64,000 nucleotides of DNA from Pochonia chlamydosporia 170. Lineage: Eukaryota; Ascomycota; Sordariomycetes; Hypocreales; Clavicipitaceae. The position numbers were made by a program, and so were the translations under genes. This document shows positions 45,130 through 56,303 of this stretch, piece after piece (position 1 is the stretch's first letter; every line of letters begins with the position of its first letter). The notes below the pieces were generated by a model that was not told where the DNA came from, searched no databases, and saw nothing but the letters and a program-made list of their open reading frames with translations. The stretch lies in assembly GCF_001653235.2 (NCBI RefSeq), contig NC_035790.1, forward strand, positions 5,704,001 to 5,768,000, written 5' to 3'.

Positions 45130-45588
45130 GCTATGGATGGAGAGCGTTGGTTTAGGATTTTTGTGATGGTGAGTAAGGTGAGAGATTGGGGATATTAGGA
45201 ATTAGGCGTGTGAGGGATGCTGGCTGGTAGGTTGATTTTATGTAGAGTTGAGTTGGGAGCGAAGTTGTTTGGATGTTTTGGTTAGTGTGGGTCGTCCGTG
45301 AGGTTGGTGTAGTAAGACGATGTCAAGATAGTATGGGGCCTGTTACACTTGATACGCCATTTTTTGTAACCATGTTTTATATTGTATTTGTCTATATACG
45401 CTATAGGATAGTAATCCTTTCCTCGTTTGCCAGCTATATTTCTGAGGAGTCAACTGTGCGAAACAGACTGCTCCCGGAGGGTGAGATGGCTCTACCCCAG
45501 CTCCTCGTCGAGGCCGAGAAAATGTGGAATATATATAGGCATCCCATTCTATCGCAAAAACATACCTATTGATGTAAGACGAACGATC
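45130..45588. other. intergenic, no clear feature
   Basis: About 460 bases upstream of the OB-fold gene on its strand. The minus-strand frame that follows the hypothetical gene's stop at 45589 is open for some way here, so this stretch may include further exon or decayed coding sequence of that gene. Nothing firm. Confidence 0.35.
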
Positions 45589-46274
45589 CTACTGCTCAAG
45601 ATCAGAGCAACAGGAGCACCCCTCAAGGTCGGCATCGTCGAAGTGGACCATCTTTTTAGGACACGCCGGTTGGGAATCCAGTTCGGAGTGGCGAAGTGAG
45701 CTCCTTATTGGCAACTTATCTCGATGAGCAGGCTGCTTTGTCTCTCCTTCCACCTTGCCGATTCGTCAAGAAGTATCTCATACTTCCAGTTATCGTTGCG
45801 TCCGGGCTTATCCTTCCAAGCATCGTCCCACACGCCATTCCCGCACCAACGCTTCCTCACCTCGCCGACTGCACGGTCGTGGACGTTTGGAGGAAGCCTA
45901 TTCTTCCTAGCCTTACAGATATTTCTCATTTGATCCTCTTTTACAGCCGTCAGGTACTTGAAGTGACTCCTGGGGCGCGTCACGTCGCGGTCATGCTTCG
46001 ACTCCCGTCTCTTCGAGTCTTTGGTCGCCGGAGCGTTCTTCCATTCTTTAGGGACAACTCCATCAGCATCACAGAGACCACGCTCTTGCCAACGCTTCCT
46101 AACGACTTGCTCCGGATCCTCGCGGCAGCTTGGGCAAGATGACCCGCTGTCCACCATCTTTTTATGATATCGGCGTTGGTCCTGTACCTCGTCGTCGAAC
46201 AACTCCAACGGTCCCGAATTTGCGCGTAGTGTCTCGAGCCTGCAACGTAGCTCGTCTCTCGGAAGTCTATGCAT
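45589..46274 (-). CDS. hypothetical protein with repeated Cys/Trp motif, possibly frame-broken
   Basis: The main open part is 46274-45705 (189 residues). It holds CPSC..DPEQVVRKRWQERG (first unit) and EVRKRWCGNGVWDDAW..KPG..WKYE (second unit), so VRKRW-x3-G occurs twice about 90 residues apart. Just beyond its stop another frame continues to 45589 with a third Cys cluster (EGCSCCSDLEQ) that resembles the first. The two frames could be joined by a 50-nt intron, 45753-45704, with a weak GTGGAA donor, or the gene may be frameshifted. Very charged, no signal peptide. Resembles lineage-specific fungal proteins with W..G.W..W...PG..W repeats, as recalled. Function unknown. The start is uncertain; the frame is open upstream to a stop near 46343. 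Confidence 0.45.
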
Positions 46275-47312
46275 ATTTGAGGGTGTTGTGATACTCGTGA
46301 GGGAATGGCTTCTGCGGTGTTTTGCTCTGCTGGGTTATGTCGTGGTAGACGGTGATACCACCATGACAGGTGGCTTTAGGAGGATTGCTGCTATATTGGA
46401 CTGGCTCACATCGAGGTTGTGGGAAAGGGGGTCAGTTGGATCTTTTAAATCCTTGAACGCTGGGTTTAAACTTTCCCGTTCACTCTTAGACTTGCGTTTA
46501 TTCGCACCTTTGAATACTAACTTGAGCCTAGTGGCTCGAAAATAGCTGTTGGCATTTCCTGAAAAAGACGAACTCCATAGAAAAAGCACAATCTTGCTTG
46601 CCAACCTACTGAAGAACAGGGATTGTAAGTTCTCCGCGTGCGGCACAGCTGCGACACTAGTTGATGCCGGAGTGTTCGTGTGCAGTTTCACTGCTATCAG
46701 GACTGGGCATAGTCCGCAGACCAAGGTGACGCAGCTTGGCAACAAATTTGTTCTTTGTGGCAACTCAAACGAGTCCACCATCCGTTGGGGCCTTATTTTT
46801 GTAGCTCACTGCCCGTGCTGCTGGTGAACAGTGACGGAAAAAATGGTCAAAGTAAAAAGCATCAGGTAATGCACTCGTTCTTTGTCTGTGAACCCTTGCT
46901 GATGGGCGTTTTGCATTAGGTTGATTGTAGTCAGGACTGGGTGGCAACTTCGGTGGACAGTGAGCACTGAGCACAGTTCTGGACACGAATCATCTCGACA
47001 GGCCGTTCAACTTTGATAAAACACTTTTGTACTTGACCAACGAGTATCTCCCACCTGGTTCATTCATGTACAACCTTAATCAAACCCATAAATGCTTAAA
47101 AGCAAGAAAAAGGAGCTGTCTCATGCCTATTGAGGCGTCGCAGCTTTTCCTTTTCCTGTGATAGACATACGTCTCGACGTCAATGATTCGTTCATAGTTC
47201 CATGTTTGCGTGTCTGGCAAACTTGCGCTAAAACCGAAAGTGAGAATGCCATTTCCGTTTGGCCATGGCCTAAGCTCTAAACCTCGATCGTAAGTTTGTT
47301 GGATGCCTGCTT

Positions 47313-47450
47313 GTACAGTTGGGGGTTCAAAAGTAATTAAACAAGCATGAGGTATCGCATACCGCGTTGTATGGAAAGATCTATAGAGCCGTGTTAGTAC
47401 TGTACATACTTGGATATAGGCAAATACTTTTAACCACAGATTGTACATCT
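47313..47450. repeat. diverged dispersed repeat, copy B
   Basis: Partner of 29656-29800 in the same orientation, with the same ordered blocks and a 9-base gap where copy A has an additional CTAGGTA word. The two lie about 17.6 kb apart, both in gene-poor intergenic sequence. Confidence 0.7.
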
Positions 47451-47838
47451 ATTGGGCAGGAGGAACTCGGAGCTAGCGAATCAAATCCTTGCATTGTTCC
47501 AAGTTTGTCTTTGGCTTGACAGCTTGAGCCATGGCCAGGAGTCCAAGACACGTCTGTACTACCTGGTACCCAGGTAGTGAGGGTGGTCGTCTGTTTGTCG
47601 TCGTGGACGGGAGCAGCCATGATTTGCTCCCAAATACAAGTTGCACATTTCAAGTCATCGAGCGCCCACTGAAAGTATAGCTGGGCGAAAATTCAATGGA
47701 TCTATGACAGCTGTGTATCTGTGAGATGCCGCTTCTCGAAACCGTTTCTAGATGTCTTGGGGAAGTTCGGAACCAAGTGTATAGACATTGCCAAAGAAGT
47801 CTAGTGTACACTTCCAAGCTTTGTAACTGTATAGGTTG

Positions 47839-47852
47839 ACGGAGTACTCCGT
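47839..47852. repeat. perfect palindrome ACGGAGTACTCCGT
   Basis: A 14-base perfect inverted repeat with no spacer. One half plus two bases (TACGGAGTAC) recurs at 41044-41053 and nearly at 47964-47973, so the word is dispersed. It could be a protein-binding site or a small-repeat relic. Confidence 0.6.
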
Positions 47853-48219
47853 ACCTGCCCAAGTTGTAACAGTTCTTGACGTGGGGCAGGAACTGCAACC
47901 CCGGATCCACCTTTGCTCCTACCTCGGTTGATGCTCCATTGAGGATTGCAGTGATTTACGGATTACGGAGTATCTTCATCTTCACATTCTTAAGTTTCCC
48001 AGTCCATCTTGGTTGGTTGCCAATATTGAACGTCTCTTGACGCAGACCATTATCACCTCTACATCAAAGATCGCTTGCGCTATTTTGGCTCTCAACCAGC
48101 GAGGAACTCGGGCCATTTGAATACGTTGTACGCAATCAACTGACACATTGTCCCTGAGCCGCGGCTCAACTTCTCATGCTTTGTCCACCTCAACTGCCTC
48201 AACTACACACAACCACAAT

Positions 48220-49630
48220 ATGACGACTCTGTTCAACGTCAAAGAGCACATTATCGATGCTTCTCATATCAGAGAGTTTGCCGGTGCAACGGCTGCCTCC
48301 CAAGATGCCGTGCTAAAACTACACGTCAAGCAATATACTCCCAAAGACAATACGTCCCCGCGCAAAGGCGATGTTACTCTTATTGGTGCTCATGCGAACG
48401 GGTTTCCCAAGGTAGGTCATAGTTATGGCTCATGAGCCAGACTCTTTCTTTTAACAACATAGCCCGAATGATTTACGAAAGACAGCTTGACTGACTCCCA
48501 TTCAGGAAATGTATGAGCCACTCTATGACGACCTGTGTCAAGCATTGAAACAAGATGGCGTGCGTATTCGTGACATTTGGATCGCAGACTGCGCATGGCA
48601 GGGCCAAAGTGGCATCCTTAATCAGGACCTACAGCTTTTGGGTAACGATCGTGAGTCTTTCCCCCCAAAACTCACAATCAGAATTACCACACAATGCCTA
48701 ACCATCGCCCCAGCCTGTTGGTATGACTACTCCCGCGACATCATACACATGATCAACACATTCAGAATGCCGCGGCCCCTCATCGCCGTCGGGCACTCTT
48801 TCGGCGCAAACGCCCTCAGCTACGCCGCGCTACTGCATCCCCGTCTGTTCCACAGCATGGTCCTGCTAGACCCTGTCATTGCGCCGTATCACCAAGTCCC
48901 CATGGAGTTCAGAGCCAGTCCTGCCGCCGCGAGTGTAAGAAGACGGGACCTGTGGCCCTCACGAGATGCTGCCGCCGCGTTATTCAAGAAGAGTCCATTC
49001 TACCAAGCCTGGGACCCGCGAGCCTTTGATCAGTGGGTGAAATACGGGTTACACAACACTACTGCTGACCCCAACGGAGAAGTGGCCCTCACGACCACCA
49101 AGCATCAAGAAGTCTTTACCTTTCTGCGCCCAACCTGGCCGGCCTTTGACGAAGGGGGTAAAAACGCCATAAACCCAAAGTGGGTGCCTGATGTTGGGAC
49201 GTCACTCAAGGTCGAATTCAGCATGTACCCATTTTACCGCCCTGAGGCAATAAACACATTTACGCGTATGCCCAACCTCCGACCTGGCGTCATCTTCATT
49301 CTAGGCGGACAAAGTAACGTCATTGGAGATGATGACGCGAAGAAACGCACGGAAATTACTGGCACAGGCCTAGGTGGAAGTGGTGGCCTCGCAGCTGGTC
49401 GGGTAAAGGAGGTTGTGCACGAAAAGTATGGACATTTCATTCCTCTGGAAATTCCTGGTTTTTGTGCCCAACACGCCTCCGAATTCATCAAGAAGGAATT
49501 GGGGATATGGGCTGAGGAGCAGAGAGAATATGAAGAGTGGGCTAAGAAGACGAATACGGAGAAGGTGACCGTCTCGTCGGAATATAAAAAGCATCTCGGA
49601 GTCACAGATAAGCCGAAGGCAAAGATATAG
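48220..49630 (+). CDS. alpha/beta hydrolase, AKT2-like / Lpx1-like, with C-terminal AKI
   Basis: Three exons, 48220-48411, 48506-48650 and 48714-49630, giving 417 residues. Introns are 94 nt (branch TTGACTGAC) and 63 nt (branch CCTAAC); the second is in frame without a stop. The fold shows the GAHANGFPKE oxyanion segment, the nucleophile GHSFGANAL with Ser141, a LLDPVI strand and EKYGHFIPLE near the C-terminus, which supplies the catalytic His. The last three residues are AKI, a known non-canonical type-1 peroxisomal signal in some fungi. The family includes hydrolases linked to host-specific toxin pathways in Alternaria and peroxisomal lipases. No toxin cluster surrounds this gene, so a housekeeping peroxisomal ester or thioester hydrolase is as likely. 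Confidence 0.85.
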
Positions 49631-49880
49631 ACAGCATAGACGGTTCATTATTTGTACTTGTAGACACTTTCACACTAATAGAGTAGATGAAATTTAAACA
49701 CGAGCGAATAGATCATCAAGATGCCCAAGACACAAAAAGTCAGTATATTATCGCCCATTACGCTTTTCTAAATCATGTACCTCACTAGGTCAACAAACAT
49801 GCTGATCTCCTATTCCCCGCAAAATTCCCCCACAGCCATCAAATAGCCAAATTACACCTCCAATGTCCATAACTCCTGAA

Positions 49881-52800
49881 TTACATGTAGTACATCGTGT
49901 CCTTGAGCAATGGATGCACTTGTCTCGCTACTCCGGTTGATGACTCGGTCGACGCACTCGTACTTTCCACATCACTCGCGTCATATTCGGGGAGATGGGC
50001 GCGGGCACGCTCACACACAATATCAGCGTAGTACGCGGGGGGGCAAATGCTCACGGCCTTTGTAGCCCGCCCAAACAGGTAGCAGAGCTGATGGGTCATG
50101 CCCTCTAGCTCGTCTGCCGCTCGGTCGCCATACTTGGATATGAAGACCTCATCGAGTAGGACGGTATAGTGGGCTGGCCGAGCAGTTCCCTGTAGGGCGT
50201 CGTGGGCGGTGAGGTAAAAGTCCCAGCACTTGGCGAGGGTGACGCCGCGATCGACAACTGTGCCGTTCTTGATATTGCCCGAGCGAGACATTTCACCCGG
50301 GCTGGTCGGGTAGAACCTTGTTTGATGTCGTTTTACAGACACGATGATAGACAGCTTGGGCTGCTTCACGGTGTACATGCTGCGGCATGCTTCTCTAATC
50401 ATAGGCAGCTCCGTCTCTAGGACTTGTACAAACTGGCCTTCCGAAACACCATCACGGAAAATGACAATGTTCTCGGGCAGTCTGTTGGCGTTCTTAGCTT
50501 GCCATAGGCGCAGGCGGGACTTGAAGGCGTCGGTGAGTGGGCTGCCGAGCATTTCTTGCTTGGCCTTTTGCTGCCATGCCACGGCGGGCCACTGTGCGAG
50601 ATCTTGGTCAACGGAGGCGACGAGACCGACAAGACTTGGTGGTTCTTTGCCCGGTACCACGTTCATGTTGGTAGGGTGAGTGACATCGTAGCCCACCAGC
50701 ATCGTCTTGCCTTCCTTAATGAGACCAAATTCGTTGTTGAGCTTGTGGTTCACGCCACCGGACTTGAGGTTGACTTTCAGCCCGACATTGGTGTAGTAGG
50801 AGAAATTTTTCTCCTTGAACAAGTGCTTGGCTACGTGACAGCTCGTGTGTATGCCGTGGTCACAATCTCCGAAGCGCTTGATCTGGGCATATAGAGCACC
50901 GCTGTCCTTTTGGCCAAGAATGAACATGATGTACTGGATTTTTTGACCCGTAGCCCATTTAAAGAAGTTAGACAGGCCTAGCCCCTGGGCGCTGGTCTTG
51001 ATCATGTAATCCTTGGGAGGCTTGATAGGCGCTTTGGCGATATTGACACCCATGTTGTCGGCCATGAATGTCGCGAATTCCTTCATGGTACCCTCGCCTA
51101 CCATTTTGTCATGTTCAGAGCCAACCACGTTCATGTAGGTCCATCTCGAGATTGGATTACCCCTCTTGAAGATTCTAACTGACTTCATGTTCCATGACCC
51201 GTTGAAAGGTGTTACCGCGACCTTTTTCTTAGTAGCATCAATATATGCTACCGCGGGCACGTTTAGAACTCTAGCGTTGACAGTGGCAAGGCTTTCACCA
51301 ACAGAGACCCCGAACTTCTTAAGAGTCGTGTTGTTGTCGTACTCAAGAACATCCCGAGCATCTTGAGACAAGGACAGCGCGTTTTCGTAAGGAGTTCGGC
51401 ATGCAAACGCGAGCATCGCTGTGGTCTCGTCGCCCGTCAGCTTGGCCTTGACGCTTTGACCGGGCTGAATCTCAAGAACTTCGGCAGGATAGAATGTTGG
51501 ACGTTTGGCCGTGCCGAGATTCAGAACTGGAAAATCTCTGAGATTCATGCCGTACTCTGAAAGAAAAAATACAGTTAGCTTGTGTCTCGTATGCGACTCG
51601 GACGACGCGGGTGACACGGCACAGCATTTGACTTACTCTGTTTATAGTAATCGTAGACAGTGATGTACTGCTCTTTCTCCTGCAGCCAAAAGCTGATCTG
51701 TTTAGGTCCTGGAAATTCGGGCGCTCCTTCGACGGCCGGTCGTTTAACACCCTCAGCCGTTCTCAGTGTAAGCTTGGTCACGATGCCGTGAAGAGTCTTG
51801 CTTCTTCGGACTTTGGTTCCATTCTCAGTAGTGAAGGTCACCCAAACCTTGGTCTTGGGTAAGAACTTGGCAAAGGCAGCAACAAGCCTCTTCAGCCTGT
51901 GATCATCTTTAGGGCCAACTTGGCGAATATTGAGGTTGCTCATGACTTGGTCTAGTTTCCCAGAAACCCTAAACACGCCGTGTGTGACATTGGTGTTTAG
52001 CAAAAGGCGGCCAGTTGCCAGTCGAGCCGATTGAAAGAACCCGCGCGCAGCAATGAGAGAGCGATAGTCCTGTGCCAGACTGGCGGTAGTTTCATGTTTG
52101 TTGAATGGAAAGAAACGCGATCCTCCGATGGCTGTGATTTCCCCTAGTTTGGACCGAGCATTATGGCCCAGGATAATATCCAAGACATCAATAACCTCAG
52201 GAAACTTTGGGTACGTATTTCTGTCGCCCTTATCGTCCATGCTTTGGGCGTAGGAGGTCATTTTAGATATATTGACCTCGGTAGGCGCGTCAATTAAGAC
52301 ACTAACGACGTTGGGGTCTTCGCCTTCATTCTCAGCTGGGATGACAATGCGCATGGGGTTGCTGGGTATGCTCAGTCGTTTCACAGAAAGAATCTGATTT
52401 TTGAACTGGGATGCCAAGGCTACATTCTTGTTTCTGGTGGCCAACTCCTTCAAAACATGTTGTACGGCAAGATGAAGCTTTCGGCCCTTAACATCCTTGG
52501 TCTCCGTCGTCGGGTTGCCCTTAGCAGTAGAAGTCGTTTCTTCAGTTACGTGGAGGACGTACTTGTATACAATGGGTATTTTGAAGTCGACTGGGAAGTA
52601 GTTGGCCCACACCACAACGGGTCTCCCAGCAGAGCCAAACGATGGCCTCTCTGGAAACGTCTCAAGGCTGTATTCTTTTTGCCTAACGGCGAGTGCGCCC
52701 ATTTTGGCAGTAAGTTCCTTGACTTCTGATTTTTGTTTGGCGATAATCTCATCTTCCAGCTTGGTAACAGCCTCATCAGGGGCAGGAATTTTACCTTCGA

Positions 52801-53070
52801 TACTGAGCATCCAATATGCCGAGTCAGCTCTAGCTATTTGCCAGTGCGCCCAGGTACCTAGGCAGGGATTTACTCTGCCAGAACAGAGTTGGCAAGTTGT
52901 ACGTACCTGAAGACTTTAGATCTGGAGTCGTTTGGTGGTGCACCTCCGCGACCACCTCCTCGGCCGCCTCGAAAGCTTCCTTGGAAGCTTCCTTCACGAT
53001 CTCCACGGCCTCCTCTGCCCCCACCACGGAAGGCTCCACCACGGCCGCCTCTCCCGCCCCGGTCAGTCAT
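49881..53070 (-). CDS. Argonaute protein, QDE-2-like
   Basis: Three exons, 53070-52907, 52802-51637 and 51556-49881, giving 1001 residues. Introns of 104 and 80 nt carry CTGAC and GCTAAC branch points. The N-terminus (to about residue 50) is an RGG-rich, arginine-methylation-like tract. An ArgoN region, linker and PAZ domain follow (PAZ near 330-470). The Piwi domain has the slicer tetrad: Asp734 in GYDVTHPT, Glu778 in the following helix, Asp812 in FRDGVSEGQ and His906 in PAHYTVLLDEV. The protein ends in the hydrophobic MYYM typical of Argonautes. It should bind small RNAs and cut matching transcripts in quelling or virus and transposon defence, in the cytoplasm. QDE-2 rather than SMS-2 type is judged from the RGG N-terminus and is less sure. 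Confidence 0.93.
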
Positions 53071-54441
53071 AAGCGTGGAGTTTAGAGTATGTATGTCGAT
53101 AGGTGGTGAGGTTAGGGGAGTTTGTAGCCAGTAAAAGGTATCTGATGAAGCGTGGCAGAGAGATGTTCAAGAAGCAAGAAAACCCAGTCCTTTCTTTTTC
53201 TAATAGTTAAGGCTTGGAAGCGTGGGGCAGCTGTTGGTGCGGGGAGGGGATAGGGCCCTTCATATATTCGAGCGAGGACGGCTTACATGGCCAAGCATGC
53301 GGCTGATTGCTTGCTCGAATTGGCACCCAAAGCTGAATCGGGGATACCCAAATCTGCAGGTCATGTACTATGTTAAGTCTGGTCCAGTCTGGTGTCACTC
53401 GTGCCTTTGGCGAACAGAAAGCCCTTTCAAGATGTGATGTGACGGGGGCGCACAGGAACGGTTGCTGTTTGGTGAGAGTGGAGCAACTGTGTCGGTGCCT
53501 TCAACGTTAGGTCCTTACATGTACTTACTGTAAGCAGCTATGTTCGTAGAGACCAGCTGAGACATCTGAAGATTTGGCAAACAGCAGCCAGCCTACCTGC
53601 CGCGTACCTACTGGGTACCTCCCCTGGTACTTGAGCCGGCAGTGGCTGTTGGGCCAAGACATTAAAAACAAGCTAGTGACAACGGGCAAATACCTCTTTT
53701 ATAAACGTTGAACGTCAATGGTGGAGATGCAGTAACACGAATAGCTGAATTGTAGTGAAGCTAGTGCACTGTTTTGGTTGTGATGAGTTGAAGTTGCATC
53801 GCGTGCGAAGGTCTTCTTTGATCTTTGAACATAGTGCAGTTGATGTACTAGTATTGATAACATTGAACAATACATGTATGCATGTGCCGTGCTCGCCAAC
53901 TGTTTGCCAGCTGTCCGTCCGTCATACTTCATGAATCAGCTGGCAACAAACAGCTGGCAACAGAGGCACCCACTTTTTACGTACAAATATAACTTGACAA
54001 AGAATCAACTCAAGTCTGTTGCTTTTCATCTCCCATCACATACCCGCATTTCCTCCAATTCAATCTCTTTCGGGCGTTTATTCGGTCGTGACTTGGTTTG
54101 CGCTACATTACCCAGCATCAAACATGCATACGAAGTTTATTTGCTCATCGGCGAGAGCTTACAATCAGCAACATGTTGTGCTACCACAAACGACTGCACA
54201 ACCGCACGACCGCACGACCTATCATCAGCACCACTCTTGTTCAGTTGTTGCCGTAGCATCACGATTCCATCATTCTCGCACTAATTCGACGGAAATTTGA
54301 GTTTTTGCTACGATTGCATATATTCATGGTTTTAAATTTCTATTGATCTACCATTCTGTGGCCACTATGCATTCCCAACGTGTGTCCAGAAGCCAGATGA
54401 AATGCCTGCTGACACTGACGAACAGTACTCCGTGCCCAAGC
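53071..54441. other. intergenic, Argonaute promoter
   Basis: About 1.4 kb. Two adjacent TCTGGT words lie at 53379-53393, and several GGTACCT / TACCTA words near 53600-53635. Open frames are short. No RNA gene or transposon is seen. Confidence 0.5.
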
Positions 54442-56303
54442 TCAATAATGCCCACGGCGTCCAGTCACATGGGGGCAATCAGTGCTCGCGTGCAATCCCC
54501 GGCAACGTGAACAACGGACTACGTACCGGTTTATATGATGATGACGGTGCCCGCAATATTTGTGAACATGAGCCCAACAGTGTTTGCATAAAAACCTTCC
54601 GCAATCTGGACAACGGATTACAATCCAGTATCCATCTCCATGGGGATCACAGCCAGTGCATAGGTGTCGGCCTCCCGCACTAGTCCAACCTGGATGATTA
54701 CATTGATCATTACTCCAACCATTGTGCAGCCTTTGTGCATTCTCCGCCTTCAAGAAATCCCATTCCTGTTGCTGGAATCGAAGCTCGTTCACGTCAAAGT
54801 CGGGACCCCCTTCCAGGGCCGCTACTATTCGCTGCATTTCACCAGGAAGATTCTGCCCTGACTGCCGAGGTTGTTGAAACTGTTGAGGCCTTTGATGCTG
54901 CTGAGGTTGCCTGTGAGGTTGCACAAGTTGCGGGGGTTGCTGAGATTGCTGAGGTCGTCGACGCCTCTCAACATGCAAGTCGAGCTGGCGTCCATCAACC
55001 CCCAGGTCTACGCCGTTGCGAATGAAACGTCCATCATCAGTAATCTCAACAACAGCACCGTCGACATCTAGGTAATGTCTGTCGTCGCCGTTCCTATACA
55101 ACGTGCAATCGCAAGTTCCCCATTTTTTCCCGCAAGTATAGCAAGACTCGGCGCCACATCGACAAACTATAGTAAGCGGATATAATATTAGTAACTTTGG
55201 TGTTCCGATCAATCGAAATCGAGCTCAGGACATTCTGAAACACTCACTCATATGATTGCAGCCGAATTGCATCTCAATCCTTGACCCACACGAATGACAC
55301 TTGATCCAGCCTTTCTGTCTTCCAAGCTCGCTCAAATCGTCCGCCTCCTTATCGCGTGGACAGTTCCCTTCGTGAAATTTGCCCCGACAGTCAGCACACG
55401 AGATCCTCTTGCACTTGGTACAAGTTGCACGTCTCCCTCGAACGGCATCCATGGGGATGAACTCCCCGCATTTGGGATGGTAGCAGTACCTCTTGACTGG
55501 AGACGCATGTTCCACGGCCCGCTGCTTAAATCGTTCGTAAATCTTCGAAGGGAGAAAACTTTTGCAGGACTCCGGCTTTATGGGCTCCTTACAGCATACC
55601 GGAGGAAACGTTCCGCCGTTCATTGCGATTGTGATCATTTGTTCGGCGCACTTGTGGCAGTATTCGTGGGAGCAGGGAAGTCGAACCATCCGGGACTTTG
55701 GCACATCTGTGACACAGACTATGCAAGCTGATGTATCAGACACGTCTTGTGAGGCGTTTCCTCGGCTTGCGCCCTGAGCGGAAGACTCTCCGGCATTTGG
55801 TAGCCCTCTATGGTCGATATATATTGGCTGCCGACTGCTGGATCTTTCAGATCTTCTAGATGTTACAGATCTTGTGGAGCTTTCAGATCTTCCAGACCTC
55901 ACCGACATTCTAGAGCTTTCTGGCCTAGCAGTGCTTTCAGATCTTCTAGATCTTTCTGACCTTCCAGATTGGACAGACCTTCTGGAGCTTTCTGATCTTC
56001 CAGACCTCACAGACGGGCTAGAGCTTTCAGATCTTCCGGATCCCCTGTCTCCTGTTGTTCTTGACCCTGGTTCGATGCGTTGTCTGTTAGCTTGTTTCTA
56101 TCAATTTCCACATGGCTATGTGTTTTGACCATACCTCCAGACACAACCCTGTCAGTAAATGATCGGAAGAGTCCCTTTAACTGATCATCCTGGCTAAAGC
56201 CTTTCTTAGAGCTCCCAGATGATCGGGCATTCGCGCTTGCCAAATCCATCTCTTGATACCGCTTGGCCAAGTTGTGGCTAACGTCGTCGAGTTCGTGGGC
56301 CAT
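54442..56303 (-). CDS. RBR-type E3 ubiquitin ligase with extra C-terminal zinc module
   Basis: Three exons, 56303-56135, 56066-55248 and 55166-54442, giving 570 residues. Introns are 68 nt (GCTAAC branch) and 81 nt; each removal restores the frame, the second across RING2. Residues ~66-136 are Arg/Ser-Glu repeats. RING1 spans about 171-215 (CIVC ... CSHEYCHKC), the in-between RING 230-297, and RING2 from Cys313, with GCNHMICRC giving the likely catalytic Cys326. Such ligases take ubiquitin onto this Cys before passing it on. A Gln/Pro-rich linker follows, then a second Cys/His-rich block (CNHPGW ... CTGC ... CPDCGRFLCKHCWAHVHKYCGHRHHH ... CSRC), which is not part of standard RBR proteins. No membrane segment. 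Substrates unknown. Confidence 0.88.
55860..56050 (-). repeat. degenerate tandem repeat encoding an RS/SGRSES tract
   Basis: Within the RBR gene, units of roughly 15-18 bases built on AGATCTGAAAGC and GTCTGGAAGATC follow each other and encode repeated SGRSESS / RRS. Repeat-driven length change between strains is likely. Confidence 0.7.

Larger units (their letters stand above)
46275..48219. other. intergenic with a diverged repeat and a palindrome
   Basis: About 1.9 kb. It contains repeat copy B at 47313-47450 and the perfect palindrome ACGGAGTACTCCGT at 47839-47852. A related TACGGAGTAT lies at 47964 and a CTACCTGGTACCCAGGTAG palindrome near 47562. A minus-strand frame at 46781-46335 shares the hypothetical gene's frame but is separated from it by a stop. 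No other gene is supportable. Confidence 0.5.

Noticed and set aside
46335..46781. 148-residue minus-strand frame as an upstream exon of the Cys/Trp repeat protein
   Set aside because: The frames are separated by a stop, and the one plausible intron (47 nt) leads to an immediate stop after splicing.
54402..54683. 93-residue plus-strand open frame at the end of the RBR gene
   Set aside because: Antisense of the C-terminal Cys/His-rich exon.
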